Shown: positions 26,401 to 36,307, counted from the first letter of the stretch. The stretch is 64,000 bases of DNA from Dyella acidisoli (GCF_030160295.1 NZ_BSOB01000053.1:1-64000), one strand, 5' to 3'. The notes: generated by a model not told the origin, from the letters alone. A program made the numbers and translations.

Positions 26401-29400
26401 TACATCGCTGTCGAACTACACGTTCAACAGCGCAGTAACGGGTACGGGAACGATCAATCCGGCACCGCTGTTTGTTTCCATTGTCAACAACCCCACCAAG
26501 GTTTACGACGGCACCACCGCTGCCACGCTGACGGCTGGCAATTACACGTGGTCCGGCTTGATCAATGGCCAGAGCATTACTTTCAATGGACCGACGGCAG
26601 GTACGTACGATTCGGCCAATGCAGGTATCGAAGGCGTCAGCGCGACGCTGACGAGCGGAAATTTCACCGCGGGATCGGGCACGCTGCTATCGAATTATCT
26701 GTTACCCACCTTGGCCACCGGCTTCGGCACGATTACGCCAAGGCCCGTCGGCATCAGCATCAACGCGGCCATCAACGGCAACCCGACCCGGGTGTACGAC
26801 GGCACCACTGCGATCACCCTCACGCCTTCGCAATTCACGCTTACAGGTTTCGTGAACGGCGACAGCGCGACGGTGAACAAGAATATCAGTGGCACATTCG
26901 CTAGCAAGAACGTCGGTTCGCAGCCACTGACCGCGACACTGCAGGAAGTGGATTTCAATTTCTCCGGTACCGACGAGAGCAACTACACCTTCCCCGTGAG
27001 TGCATTCGGCACGGGCACCATCACGCCGGCACCGTTGACGGTAAGCCTGATCGGCAATCTTAATAAGGTTTATGACGGCAGCTCTGTTGCACAGTTGACG
27101 TCCTCCAACTTCCAGATCAATGGCTTCGTCAGTGGCGAAGGCGCTACCCTCACTCCGACCACATCGTTCAACTACGCCACGGCGAATGCCGGCAGCAGCA
27201 TCGCCATCAGCGGCACGCTTACTGGTAATAACTACACTGCCAACAGCGGCACGCAGCTGTCCAACTACACGCTGGCTACCTCTGCATCGGGCCTTGGCAA
27301 CATTAACCAGGCGCCGTTGTTCATCACCGGCGTGTATGCCACCAACAAGGTCTACGACACCACCAACAGCGACACGCTCAATGTGTCCGCCGCCGGACTG
27401 GCGGGTCTCGTCGCTTCGGACGTGGGCAACGTCACGCTGGCGACGTCCACATCGGGCACGTTTGCGCAATCGAACGTCGGTAACGGCATCGGGGTGACTG
27501 CCAATGGTTTCTCCATTTCCGGTAGCGCCGCGTCCAACTATCTGCTGCAGCCGATCACCGGCCTCGCCGCGAACATCACGCCCAAGGCGCTGACCATCAG
27601 CGGCGTCACTGCCACCGACAAGGTTTATGACGGCACCACCAGCGATACGCTCAATGCGGGTAGCGCCACACTCAACGGTGTGTTGGGTAGCGACAACGTC
27701 ACACTGACCTCGTCAGGGGCTGGCGGTACGTTCAGCACGGCCAACGTTGGCAACAATCTCGACGTGGCCATAGGTGGCTTTGCACTTGGCGGTGCGCAGG
27801 CCGGCAACTACACAGTGGTGCAACCTTCCGGGTTGACAGCGAACATCACGCCGCGTCCGCTCACTGCAACGATCACCGGCAGCCCGACCAAAGTCTACGA
27901 CGGCACCAATTCGGCCACGCTCACTGCGAGCGATTACACCTTGAGCGGTTTTGTGACCGGGCAGGGTGCATCGATTCCGCAGTCCGCTACCGCCAACTAC
28001 GCCACGCCGAATGCAGGCACCGGCCTGGGTGTGCAGTCCACGCTGGTGGTTTCGGATTTCGTGGCCAACAGCGGCACGCTGCTTTCCAACTACATTCTGC
28101 CCACCAGCGCGACCGGCAATAACGGCGTGATCACGCCCTACGTGCTCAATCTCAGCGGTACGCGCGTGTACGACGCCACTACCACCGGCGCCGCTTCCCT
28201 GTTCGGCACCAGCGGTGTTGTTACCGGCCTCAATGGCGATCAACTCACGCTGAGCGGCTCGGGCACCGTATCCAGCAAGAACGTAGGGACGTACACGGGC
28301 ACGTCCCAGTTCAACCTCAACACGTTGTCGATGACTGGCAACGGCTCTGCACTCGCCAGCAACTACACCCTGGTGGGCGGCATCGATACGTTGATCATCA
28401 CGCCGGCCATTCTCACCGTGTCGGGCACGGTGGCCGCCAACAAGGTGTACAACAACAATACGGTTGCATCGCTCAGTGGTTCGACGCTCAATGGCGTGTT
28501 CAGCGGCGACACCGTGACGCTGGGCAACGACACCACCGGCACCTTCGCCACCAAGAACGTGGGCAACGGCATCGCCGTCAGCACCAACATGAGCATCGGC
28601 GGCACGGATGCCGGCAACTACATCGTCCAGCAGCCGACCGGTATTGCGGCCGATATCACGCCGCTTGCCATCACGGTGACGGCGACCGGCACGAACCGCC
28701 AGTACAACGGTTCGGTGAACGATACCGTCACGCTGGCCGGCACGCTGGCTGGTGATAGCGTCACCATCAACGACACCTCGTCCACTTTCGGTGATGCGAA
28801 CGTGGGCAACGGCAAGACGGTGACCGTCGGCGGCATCAGTCTGAGTGGCGCGAGCGCGGGCAATTACACGCTTAACAACACCTCTACGACGACCACGGCG
28901 GATATCACGCCGAAGATTCTCAACCTCTCCGGCACGCGCGTGTACGACGCGAACACGGATGCCAATGCCAGCCTGTTCGGTAGCAGCGGTGTGATTTCCA
29001 CCGGTGTCGGCACGGAAACCGTGAACCTTGGCGGTTCAGGCGCGGTGTCGAGCAAGAACGTGGGCAGCTACACGGGTGGCAACTTCAATCTCAGCACGCT
29101 GGCATTGAGCAACGGTACGGGCCTGGCCAGCAACTACACGTTGGTGGGCGGCACCGATACGTTGACGATCACCAAGGCGCAGTTGAGCGTCACCGGCACG
29201 GTGGCAGCAAACAAGGTGTACGACGGCACTACGGCCGCACTGCTGAGCGGTTCCGTATTGAATGGCGTGCTCGGCAGCGACAACGTCACGCTGGGTAACG
29301 ACACCAACGGTACGTTCGCCACCAAGAACGTAGGCAACGGCATCGCCGTCAGCACCGGCATGACCGTCAGCGGCTCGGATGCCGGCAACTACACGCTTAC

Positions 29401-32400
29401 GCAGCCGATCGGCATCACCGCCGACATCACTCCGCTGCATATCACTGTTACTGCCACCGGCACCAATCGTCTCTACAACGGCACGGTGAACGATGCAGTG
29501 ACCCTGGCCGGCACGGTGTCGGGCGATCAAGTCACCATCAATGACACGTCTTCCACCTTTGCCGATGCGAACGTGGGTAACGGCAAAACGGTGACGGTCA
29601 GCGGCATCAGCCTGAGCGGCGCCAGCGCAGGCAACTACATTCTCGACAACACCGCGACCACCACCACGGCGAACATCACGCCGGTGATCCTCAACCTCAG
29701 CGGCACGCGTGTGTACGACGCCACCACCGGCGCGGGTGGCACGCTGTTCGGCAGCAATGGTGTGATTTCCACGGGCGTCAATGGCGAAACCGTGAACCTC
29801 AGCGGTTCGGGCATGGTGTCGAGCAAGAACATCGGCAGCTACACGGGTGCGAACTTCAACCTCAGCACGCTGACGCTGGGCAACGGCACGGGCCTGGCCA
29901 GCAACTACACGCTGGTGGGCGGTACCGACTCGTTGACGATCACCCCGGCCACGCTCACCGTCAACGGTACGGTGGCTGGCAACAAGACGTATGACGGTAC
30001 CACTGCCGCCTCGCTGAGCGGCTCGGTGTTGAATGGCGTGTTTGCCGGCGACAACGTGACGCTGGGCAACGACAGCACCGGCATCTTTGCCAGCAAGAAT
30101 GCGGGCAACAACATTGCCGTCGGCACCAGCATGACCATCAGCGGCACGGATGCGGGCAACTACATCCTGCAGCAACCGACGGGCGTCAGCGCCAACATCA
30201 CACCGGTGGTGCTCAATCTCAGCGGCACCCGTGTGTACGACGCCAACACCGATGCCAACGCCAGCTTGTTCGGCACCAGCGGCGTGCTTGCTGGCATCAA
30301 TGGCGAAACGGTGGACCTCAGCGGTTCGGGCGCCGCATCGAGCAAGAACGTAGGCAGCTACACGGGTGCCAACTTCAACCTCAATACGTTGACGCTAGCC
30401 AACGGCACGGGCTTGGCCAGCAACTACACGCTGGTGGGCGGCAGCGATGCGCTGACGATCACGCCTGCCACGCTTATCGTCACGGGTACGGTCGTTGGCA
30501 CCAAGACCTACGACGGCAACACCACCGCGCAGCTGAGCGGCTCCACGTTGAGTGGTGTGCTGGGCAGCGACAGCGTCACGCTGGGTAATAACAGCACCGG
30601 TACGTTTGCTTCGCCGAACGCCGGCACGGGTATTGGTGTGAGCACCGGCATGACCATTGGCGGCGGCGACGCCGGCAACTACGTGCTGCAGCAGCCTGCC
30701 GGTCTCACCGGCACCATCAACCCCTATGTGCTCAACCTCAGCGGTACGCGTGTATACGACGCCAACACGGATGCGAACGCTGGCCTGTTCGGCAGCAACG
30801 GCGTGCTCAGCGGCGTGAACGGTGAAACGCTGACCTTGAGCGGCAGCGGCGCTGTATCGAGCAAGAACATCGGCAGCTACACGGGTGCGAATTTCAACCT
30901 CAACACGCTTTCGCTGACCGGCAACGGTTCCACACTGGTCAGCAACTACACGCTAGCCGGCGGCACCGACACGCTGACGATCACACCGGCCACGCTTACA
31001 GTGACCGGCACCGTTGCGGCCAACAAGACCTACGACGGCAACACCACTGCGCAACTCAGCGGCTCTCAGTTGCAGGGCGTGCTGGGCAGCGACAACGTCG
31101 TACTGGGTCATGACAGTACCGGTACGTTTGCCTCGCCGAATGCGGGCAACAACATTGCCGTCAGCACCGGTATGACTGTCAGCGGTACCGATGCGGGCAA
31201 CTACATCATCCAGCAGCCAGGTGGCATCGCCGCCAACATCACGCCCTACGTACTCAATCTCACCGGTACGCGCGTATACGACGCGAACACGGATGCGAAC
31301 GCCAGCCTGTTCGGCAGCAACGGCGTACTCACCGGTGTGAATGGCGAAACACTCACGCTGGGCGGCAGCGGCACTGTGTCGAGCAAGAATGTGGGCGGTT
31401 ATACGGGAGCGAATTTCAATCTCAATACGCTGTCGCTGACCGGCAACAGCGGCGCCTTGTCCAGCAACTACACATTGGCAGGCGGCACCGACAATTTGAC
31501 GATCACGCCGGCCACGCTCACCGTCACCGGCACCACGGTGCAGACCCGTCAATACGACGGCAGCACCACGGCGCAGCTGAGTGGCTCGCAGTTGCAAGGT
31601 GTGCTCGGTGGCGATGCGGTTGTCTTGGGTAACGACACCACCGGCACATTCGCGTCGCCCAACGCGGGCAATGGCGTCGCCGTCGGCACTGGCATGACTG
31701 TGGGTGGCACAGATGCGGGCAACTATGTGCTCGTGCAGCCCGGCAACCTCACTGGCACCATCACACCGCATGTGCTGGACCTGACCGGCACGCGCGTGTA
31801 CGACGGCATGACGGACGCCAATGCCGGCCTGTTCGGCAGCAATGGTGTGCTTTCCACCGGTGTCGGCGCCGAAACCGTGAACCTCAGCGGTTCGGGTGTG
31901 CTGGCCAGCAAGCATGTGGGCACGCAGTCGTTTGCCAATCTCGGTACGCTGCTGCTAAGCAATGGCTCCGGCTTGGCCAGCAATTACACGCTGGTAGGTG
32001 GCACCGATCAGGTGACCGTCACGCCGCTGGCCATCACGGTTAGCGCGAACGGTCAGAACAAGATTTACGACGGCAACACCACGGCCGGCGTCACGCTGGG
32101 CAGCAACGGCGTGCTGGCGGGTGACGTGGTGAACTTCAGCGATGGTGCCGCCCACTTCAGTTCGCCGAATGCCGGCAGCAATGTATCGATCGCTGTGACC
32201 GGTATTACCGCTTCGGGTGCGGATGCCGGTGACTACAGCTTCAACAGCACGGCCAGCACCAGCGCCAACATTAATCCGTATGTGCTAAGCCTTACGGGCA
32301 CGCGTGTGTATGACGGCACCACGGGTGCGGGCGCCGACTTGTTCGGCAACGGCGGCGTGCTCACGGGTGTGAATGGCGAAACCGTGACGGTCAGTGGCAT

Positions 32401-33295
32401 AGGCGTGCTCAGTAGTAAGAACGTAGGTTCGCAGCGCGCGTTCGCCAACTTGGGTTCGCTGGTACTGGGCAATGGTACGGGTCTGGCCGGCAACTACACG
32501 CTGGCCGGCGGCACCGATTGGGTCAGCATCACGCCGGCTACGTTGACGGTGATCGGTACGACCACCACCAACCGCGTCTACGACGGCACCACTAACGATG
32601 CGTTGAACGGCGCAACGTTGAGTGGCGTGTTCGGCAACGACAACGTGGTGCTCGGCAACGATACCGTTGGCCAATTCGGCGACAAGAATGTCGGGAACGG
32701 CAAGACAGTCAGCACGGGCATGACCATCAGTGGCAGTGATGTCGGCAACTACATCCTCGTGCAACCTACCGGTTTGATCGCGAATATCACGCCATTGCAG
32801 ATTGTGGTGATCGCTACCGGCACCAATCGCATGTACAACGGAAAGACGGGTGATGTGATTTCGCTCAGCACCAACGGCGTGCTGGCGGGTGATCAAGTGA
32901 GCCTCACGGATACTTCGGCCAATTTCGCCGACCCGTATGTGGGCAACAACAAGACCGTTACCGTGAGTGGCATTGCGGCGGGTGGTGCGAATGCGGCGAA
33001 TTACTTGATCGTCGATCCCGTCACCACCACCACCGCCAACATCACCAGCGCAGGTTTTGATGGCACCGGCGTGCAGGGCAGTTGGATCGCCCAACTACAG
33101 GGGGGGCTGCAGCCGGCTGCCATCGCCACACCGTACGGCTCCAGCGATGCCGATGCGGTGGGCGTGTTCACAGGTAACCAGAAGCTGCGTCATCGCCCGA
33201 TCGAACGTAACCGCGCGCGTTCGGATTTCCGTACCGGCCTTTCGCTGCAATTCCAGAACGGCGGCGTGCGTCTGCCCTCGGATGCCTCGCCATGA
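23498..33295 (+). CDS. Two-partner secretion exoprotein (TpsA) with many MBG/YDG repeats
   Basis: The 3265-residue protein is a filamentous-haemagglutinin-type adhesin. An extended signal peptide (hydrophobic core about 37-57, ending at AYASGGP) is followed by the TPS secretion domain. That domain contains SFNIAPDQTVNFVQ and the diagnostic VWLINPNGVLFGQ around residue 140. From about residue 535 to 3170 it consists of roughly 30 tandem 80-90-residue units, each starting with K/R-V-YDGTT or a variant, of the MBG/YDG type. The C-terminal 60 residues are basic and lack a wall or membrane anchor. The start at 23498 has AGGTG upstream; an earlier in-frame ATG is not supported. tpsB follows with an ATGA overlap. 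The product should be exported to the cell surface by that TpsB for adhesion or biofilm formation. Confidence 0.92.
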   Translation: MNPKCRPSQNRLGWRDAAVSTSAITPETVLRKHVLGRRFAVLSLLATALGMTGLAYASGGPIGGQIVGGSGQIQQIGNVTTIHQNSSTLSLNWQSFNIAPDQTVNFVQPGSDAIAINRIFSSTPSDIYGHLNANGQVWLINPNGVLFGQSAQVNVGGLVASTLEFDDSSLDSSSRRFSGSGKGSVVNRGSLHAANGGYVALIGNQVSNQGVITAQLGTVALAGGSAVTLTFSGNQLLHLQVDQSTLNNLAENRQLIVADGGRVIMTAGAKDALLASAVNNTGRVQAQTVQNHDGTITLLGGMEAGTVNVGGTLDASAPNGGKGGSIETSAANFNLASDAHITASSAHGQAGTWLVDPTDLTIDSAAATTISNTLNGGTSVTEQTTATGASGAGVQSAGAGDINVNAAVSWSNANATLTLQAYHGINVNAAVNGSGKVVMDASGANLTIASGASITGGAGVTLATGANFVNNAGSAAVSAGSANWLIYSTNPSLDTMGGLTPNFIQYHAPYQTAAATSGNGFLYSVAPTLTVSGLTGTVTKTYDGTTAATLSASNLTTSGLLTGDKIASATGTYASSDVGSGIAVTTPSSISGFSITNSAGIPIYGYGLLGSATADIGSISKALLTASIVGNPTKVYDGTTTATLSSSNYQINGFVAGQGATVNQPSSVAYTGASAGPDTVNATFTITNFVANSGTKLSNYTLPTSATGAGTITPAPLLLSGLLANSKVYDGSTAAALNLGNVSLYGVISSDTGNVTLNSAGAIGQFATANAGNGIAVSVSGFTLGGTKASDYQITFPTNLTANITPKNLTVGGVTASNKVYDGTTADTLNTGSATLNGVVGSDSVSLAGSAAGTFSQSDVGNNLAVSVSGLSLTGAAAGNYTLTQPTGLAANITPRLLTVSFNGSPAKIYDGTDAATLTSSDFTINGFVSGQSAVVAQSPAIYASSNAGTGIGVTATLQPSDFTPGSGTSLSNYTFNSAVTGTGTINPAPLFVSIVNNPTKVYDGTTAATLTAGNYTWSGLINGQSITFNGPTAGTYDSANAGIEGVSATLTSGNFTAGSGTLLSNYLLPTLATGFGTITPRPVGISINAAINGNPTRVYDGTTAITLTPSQFTLTGFVNGDSATVNKNISGTFASKNVGSQPLTATLQEVDFNFSGTDESNYTFPVSAFGTGTITPAPLTVSLIGNLNKVYDGSSVAQLTSSNFQINGFVSGEGATLTPTTSFNYATANAGSSIAISGTLTGNNYTANSGTQLSNYTLATSASGLGNINQAPLFITGVYATNKVYDTTNSDTLNVSAAGLAGLVASDVGNVTLATSTSGTFAQSNVGNGIGVTANGFSISGSAASNYLLQPITGLAANITPKALTISGVTATDKVYDGTTSDTLNAGSATLNGVLGSDNVTLTSSGAGGTFSTANVGNNLDVAIGGFALGGAQAGNYTVVQPSGLTANITPRPLTATITGSPTKVYDGTNSATLTASDYTLSGFVTGQGASIPQSATANYATPNAGTGLGVQSTLVVSDFVANSGTLLSNYILPTSATGNNGVITPYVLNLSGTRVYDATTTGAASLFGTSGVVTGLNGDQLTLSGSGTVSSKNVGTYTGTSQFNLNTLSMTGNGSALASNYTLVGGIDTLIITPAILTVSGTVAANKVYNNNTVASLSGSTLNGVFSGDTVTLGNDTTGTFATKNVGNGIAVSTNMSIGGTDAGNYIVQQPTGIAADITPLAITVTATGTNRQYNGSVNDTVTLAGTLAGDSVTINDTSSTFGDANVGNGKTVTVGGISLSGASAGNYTLNNTSTTTTADITPKILNLSGTRVYDANTDANASLFGSSGVISTGVGTETVNLGGSGAVSSKNVGSYTGGNFNLSTLALSNGTGLASNYTLVGGTDTLTITKAQLSVTGTVAANKVYDGTTAALLSGSVLNGVLGSDNVTLGNDTNGTFATKNVGNGIAVSTGMTVSGSDAGNYTLTQPIGITADITPLHITVTATGTNRLYNGTVNDAVTLAGTVSGDQVTINDTSSTFADANVGNGKTVTVSGISLSGASAGNYILDNTATTTTANITPVILNLSGTRVYDATTGAGGTLFGSNGVISTGVNGETVNLSGSGMVSSKNIGSYTGANFNLSTLTLGNGTGLASNYTLVGGTDSLTITPATLTVNGTVAGNKTYDGTTAASLSGSVLNGVFAGDNVTLGNDSTGIFASKNAGNNIAVGTSMTISGTDAGNYILQQPTGVSANITPVVLNLSGTRVYDANTDANASLFGTSGVLAGINGETVDLSGSGAASSKNVGSYTGANFNLNTLTLANGTGLASNYTLVGGSDALTITPATLIVTGTVVGTKTYDGNTTAQLSGSTLSGVLGSDSVTLGNNSTGTFASPNAGTGIGVSTGMTIGGGDAGNYVLQQPAGLTGTINPYVLNLSGTRVYDANTDANAGLFGSNGVLSGVNGETLTLSGSGAVSSKNIGSYTGANFNLNTLSLTGNGSTLVSNYTLAGGTDTLTITPATLTVTGTVAANKTYDGNTTAQLSGSQLQGVLGSDNVVLGHDSTGTFASPNAGNNIAVSTGMTVSGTDAGNYIIQQPGGIAANITPYVLNLTGTRVYDANTDANASLFGSNGVLTGVNGETLTLGGSGTVSSKNVGGYTGANFNLNTLSLTGNSGALSSNYTLAGGTDNLTITPATLTVTGTTVQTRQYDGSTTAQLSGSQLQGVLGGDAVVLGNDTTGTFASPNAGNGVAVGTGMTVGGTDAGNYVLVQPGNLTGTITPHVLDLTGTRVYDGMTDANAGLFGSNGVLSTGVGAETVNLSGSGVLASKHVGTQSFANLGTLLLSNGSGLASNYTLVGGTDQVTVTPLAITVSANGQNKIYDGNTTAGVTLGSNGVLAGDVVNFSDGAAHFSSPNAGSNVSIAVTGITASGADAGDYSFNSTASTSANINPYVLSLTGTRVYDGTTGAGADLFGNGGVLTGVNGETVTVSGIGVLSSKNVGSQRAFANLGSLVLGNGTGLAGNYTLAGGTDWVSITPATLTVIGTTTTNRVYDGTTNDALNGATLSGVFGNDNVVLGNDTVGQFGDKNVGNGKTVSTGMTISGSDVGNYILVQPTGLIANITPLQIVVIATGTNRMYNGKTGDVISLSTNGVLAGDQVSLTDTSANFADPYVGNNKTVTVSGIAAGGANAANYLIVDPVTTTTANITSAGFDGTGVQGSWIAQLQGGLQPAAIATPYGSSDADAVGVFTGNQKLRHRPIERNRARSDFRTGLSLQFQNGGVRLPSDASP
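25111..33040 (+). repeat. Tandem coding repeats of the TpsA exoprotein
   Basis: About thirty units marked by YDG, YDA, YDT or YNG. The first eleven (to about 28130) are diverged and single-type. From 28141 on two types alternate: one starting LNLSGTRVYDANTDANASLF and one starting TLTVTGTVAANKTYDG. The DNA of many of these units is nearly identical, so copy number may change by slippage or recombination. Confidence 0.85.
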
Positions 33296-35037
33296 AAACC
33301 CATTCCAAGCGGTCCTACTTCCCCGGTGAACTCATGAACAACGTGCCGCATTCGGCGACACCTCGCCTTACCCTGATCTTCGTTGCGCTTGCTGCTGCGC
33401 TGTGTGTATCGAACGTGCATGCACAGCACGTCACCCCGCCGCAGACCAACAGCGGCCAGTTATTGCAACAGATGCAACCGCCGCCGCAGCAGCCTTCGTC
33501 GAATCTGGATCTCAACATCCAGAAACAGAAGGCTGCGCATTCCGAAGACAACACCAAGTTCTTCGTGCGCTCGATCGAGATCACCGGCAACAGCTTGATC
33601 AAGACTGACGCCTTGCATTCGCTAGTGGCATCAGGCGAAGGGCATGAGCTCAGCCTCAACGATCTCGACGATCTCGCCGCGAAGGTCAGCGATTACTATC
33701 ACGATCACGGCTATCCGCTGGCCACGGCGTACGTGCCCGCGCAAACACTGCGTGAAGGTGTAGTGCGCATTGCGGTGGTCGAAGCACGTTATGGCAAGGT
33801 GGAGCTGCAGAACCAGAGTTCCGTCGGCAACTATCCGCTCGGCGCAACCTTGTCGCCGCTGCAAGCGGGGCAACCCGTGCGTGAATACGGACTGGAACGC
33901 AGCCTGCTGCTGCTGTCGGACGTGCCCGGCGCCATCGTCAGCTCCGTGATGCGCCCGGGTGAGGCAGAAGGCACGTCGGATCTGATCGTAAACGTGACCG
34001 ACGCGCCGCGCTACACCGGTACGCTGGGCATGGACGATTACGGTAACGCCTATACCGACCGCGTGCGTTTTTCCGGCACGTTCGACGTCAACGGCTTGTT
34101 CCACCAGGGCGATGTGCTGGATTTCAACGGCGTCAGTTCCGGCGGTGGCATGAGTTATGGCCATGTCGGCTATCGCTATCTGCTGACGGGACAGGGCACC
34201 ACGATTGGCATGGCAGTCTCGGGCCTCACCTACAAGCTGGGCAATGGCCTGTCCGATCTGCATGCACACGGCACCGCCACCACGCAGAGCGTGAACTTGT
34301 CGCAGCCCTTCATCCGTAATACGGCGGGCAACCTGTATGCGCAGTTGGAGTTCGATCACAAGCGTCTGCGCGACGACATCGATCTGGCTGGCATCGAAAC
34401 ACATCGCCATTCCAATAGCTGGGTGTTGACCGTGGCGGGTGATCAACGCGATCACACCGGCATCACCAACTTCAATATCAGCGGTACGCATGGTCGCCTG
34501 TATGTGGACAACTTCCAGACCTTGTTCGTCGATTACTTTGGTGCACGTACCTCAGGCAGCTACACGAAGATCGATTATTCCGTATCGCGCCTGCAGCAGC
34601 TGAATGTCACCAACGCGTTGTACTTCGGTTTCTCCGGGCAGCACGCGAACAAGAACCTGGACACGTCCGAGCAGTTCTATCTTGGCGGGCCCAGCACAGT
34701 GCGCGGCTACGATGTGGGCGTGCTGTCCGGCGCGCAGGGCAGCTTGGCCACCCTCGAATACCGCCACGATTTCGCCATCTCGGCATTGCCGGGTCCGTGG
34801 CAGGCTTCGGCATTCGTCGACAGCGGCCGCGTGCAGGTCTACAAGCAACCTTTCATTCCTGGCCAGAACAGCGGCCGCCTGAGCAGTGCCGGTATTGGTT
34901 TGCATTGGACCGCGCCGCACGATTGGGTGATCGGTACAAGCGTGGCAAAACCGATCGGCAACAAGCCAGAGTTGGCCGGTCCGCATACGGGTACATCAAC
35001 CCGGTTTTGGTTGCAGGTGCAGAAAGGGTTTTATTGA
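33292..35037 (+). CDS. TpsB outer-membrane transporter (ShlB/FhaC/HecB family)
   Basis: The 581-residue protein is the partner transporter of the adjacent TpsA. It has a signal peptide (LIFVALAAALCVSNVHAQ), a Pro/Gln-rich linker, and a POTRA region at about 90-165 (FFVRSIEITGNSLIKTDALHSL ... VRIAVVEARYGKVEL). A 16-strand barrel follows, with the conserved loop-6 motif GPSTVRGYDVG and a terminal aromatic residue (QKGFY). It recognises the TPS domain of TpsA in the periplasm and threads it through the outer membrane. Its ATG overlaps the tpsA stop (ATGA), so translation is coupled. An internal ATG at residue 15 is an alternative start. Confidence 0.93.
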   Translation: MKTHSKRSYFPGELMNNVPHSATPRLTLIFVALAAALCVSNVHAQHVTPPQTNSGQLLQQMQPPPQQPSSNLDLNIQKQKAAHSEDNTKFFVRSIEITGNSLIKTDALHSLVASGEGHELSLNDLDDLAAKVSDYYHDHGYPLATAYVPAQTLREGVVRIAVVEARYGKVELQNQSSVGNYPLGATLSPLQAGQPVREYGLERSLLLLSDVPGAIVSSVMRPGEAEGTSDLIVNVTDAPRYTGTLGMDDYGNAYTDRVRFSGTFDVNGLFHQGDVLDFNGVSSGGGMSYGHVGYRYLLTGQGTTIGMAVSGLTYKLGNGLSDLHAHGTATTQSVNLSQPFIRNTAGNLYAQLEFDHKRLRDDIDLAGIETHRHSNSWVLTVAGDQRDHTGITNFNISGTHGRLYVDNFQTLFVDYFGARTSGSYTKIDYSVSRLQQLNVTNALYFGFSGQHANKNLDTSEQFYLGGPSTVRGYDVGVLSGAQGSLATLEYRHDFAISALPGPWQASAFVDSGRVQVYKQPFIPGQNSGRLSSAGIGLHWTAPHDWVIGTSVAKPIGNKPELAGPHTGTSTRFWLQVQKGFY

Positions 35038-35066
35038 ACCCATAGGTCGGCTGGGTATGATGCTTC

Positions 35067-35140
35067 GTAGGTTGGGGTGCAAACCCCGACATCGTGATAT
35101 ATGCATGCATGGCGATGTTGGGGTTTGCACCCCAACCTAC
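35067..35140. repeat. Palindromic repeat, family A (complete copy)
   Basis: GTAGGTTGGGGTGCAAACCC ... GGGTTTGCACCCCAACCTAC with the centre ATCGTGATATATGCATGCATGGCGATG. It lies between tpsB and the next gene. Confidence 0.85.
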
Positions 35141-35165
35141 GTTTGGCCAACGGAGGCAGCACGTC

Positions 35166-35675
35166 ATGAAGCCAGCCTATGGGTGGATCGCAATCCTGTT
35201 TCTCTTGGCGTGCGCCGCTCACGCCCAAGCAAACATTGACTGCAGCACCGCCAAAACTGCGAACCCGGCCAATGCCACCTACACCATCGAAGGCGACACC
35301 GTGACACTGGTGAATGGCGCACATTCGCAGCCCGCGGCGCCGGGGTCGCATACGGTTCACGAAACTCGCCTGATCAAGGGAATGCAAACCTGCGGTGAAT
35401 TCGATGGCAAACCGGTGGTGGTCGTGTTGCTTAGCGACGATCCCGGCGGCAGCGGCACATTTATCTACATGGCCGCAGTAGGGCAGGATGGACACAGCTA
35501 TCCCTCCGTGCTGCTCGGTGATCGCGTGAAGCCGAAGAGCATCGTGGTCGAGAAGGATCTGATCGTAGTCACGTATCTGGATCGCGCCGCGAACGAGCCG
35601 ATGGCGTCATCGCCGACGATGACGATAGTGCGACGGTTTGGATTGCAGGGCGAGCACCTGGTGGATCAGCCTTAG
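35166..35675 (+). CDS. Exported protein of unknown function (169 aa)
   Basis: The start follows a GGAGG sequence 10 bases upstream. A signal peptide is evident (GWIAILFLLACAAHAQA), after which the mature protein of about 150 residues contains two cysteines (IDCSTA and QTCGEF) that could form one disulfide. The remaining sequence (TYTIEGDTVTLVNG, KPVVVVLLSDDPGGSGTFIYMAAV, SIVVEKDLIVVTYLDRA, MTIVRRF) is beta-rich. No family was recognised. It is convergent with the next gene (17 bases between stops). Periplasmic location is inferred. Confidence 0.75.
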   Translation: MKPAYGWIAILFLLACAAHAQANIDCSTAKTANPANATYTIEGDTVTLVNGAHSQPAAPGSHTVHETRLIKGMQTCGEFDGKPVVVVLLSDDPGGSGTFIYMAAVGQDGHSYPSVLLGDRVKPKSIVVEKDLIVVTYLDRAANEPMASSPTMTIVRRFGLQGEHLVDQP

Positions 35676-35692
35676 GTGTTCCACAGCTGTCA

Positions 35693-36307
35693 TCACGGCA
35701 TTGCCATTGCGACGATATTTCCACCGGGCTTGCCTTCCAGCGCCGCCTTGGCAATCGCCGCATCGCTTTGGGTTGCCGTCGCCAGCACGATCACCGTATC
35801 TGACGCACCTTGCGTATCGCGCACGGTGAATCGCAAGGTGTGCACGGCAGCTGCCGGTTGTTTCGCCACGGCTGTTGCGTAACGCGCCAGGCAGCGCGAC
35901 AAACCGATGTCTTCTACGTCGCAGAAGGCGATGTGTTCGGCGTGCGCAAAAGTGGGTTCGTAGTTGCCATGGCAATACATGGCTGCATCATTCATTGCTG
36001 CCTGTTGCGCATCATAAGCAGCATTGTCTGTGCATCCTGCATGTTGCGAGGAAGTGGCGTCCAAGCTTGCCCGGCATTGCGCGGCATTGTCCGGCGAGGT
36101 GAGGCATACCGCAGTGATGCCTTGTGCGCCAGGCGCTACTTCAAATGGCGTCAAGCCTGGTGACGGCTTGGGCGCGCGCAGTGGCACAGGACGGATCACA
36201 GTGGGAAAGATGGTGCCGGAAATGCGTGCCGCATCCTGCGTGGTTTGAGCCGTTGCGCAGGCGGGAAGGGCAAGCAGAAGCAGACCGACGCGTGCGAAAG
36301 CGTTCAT
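35693..36307 (-). CDS. Cysteine-containing exported protein of unknown function
   Basis: The 204-residue protein starts with a signal peptide (MNAFARVGLLLLALPACATAQ), which may alternatively end in a lipobox-like LPAC at C17. The mature part has about six cysteines (VCLTSP, AQCRAS, GCTDNA, YCHGNY, FCDVED, RCLARY), suggesting disulfides in the periplasm. Family not recognised. It is convergent with the exported protein at 35166, and both may have been placed together by chance. Confidence 0.7.
   Translation of the reverse strand: MNAFARVGLLLLALPACATAQTTQDAARISGTIFPTVIRPVPLRAPKPSPGLTPFEVAPGAQGITAVCLTSPDNAAQCRASLDATSSQHAGCTDNAAYDAQQAAMNDAAMYCHGNYEPTFAHAEHIAFCDVEDIGLSRCLARYATAVAKQPAAAVHTLRFTVRDTQGASDTVIVLATATQSDAAIAKAALEGKPGGNIVAMAMP

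Noticed and set aside
29036-30175. A 379-codon minus-strand frame within tpsA (and similar ones at 30953 and 25046)
   Set aside because: These mirror the tandem repeats of tpsA. They repeat with the same period and have no ribosome-binding site.
25111-33040. CRISPR-like array
   Set aside because: The repeats are in frame, 240-300 bases long, and code for YDG units. No short identical direct repeats with unique spacers occur.
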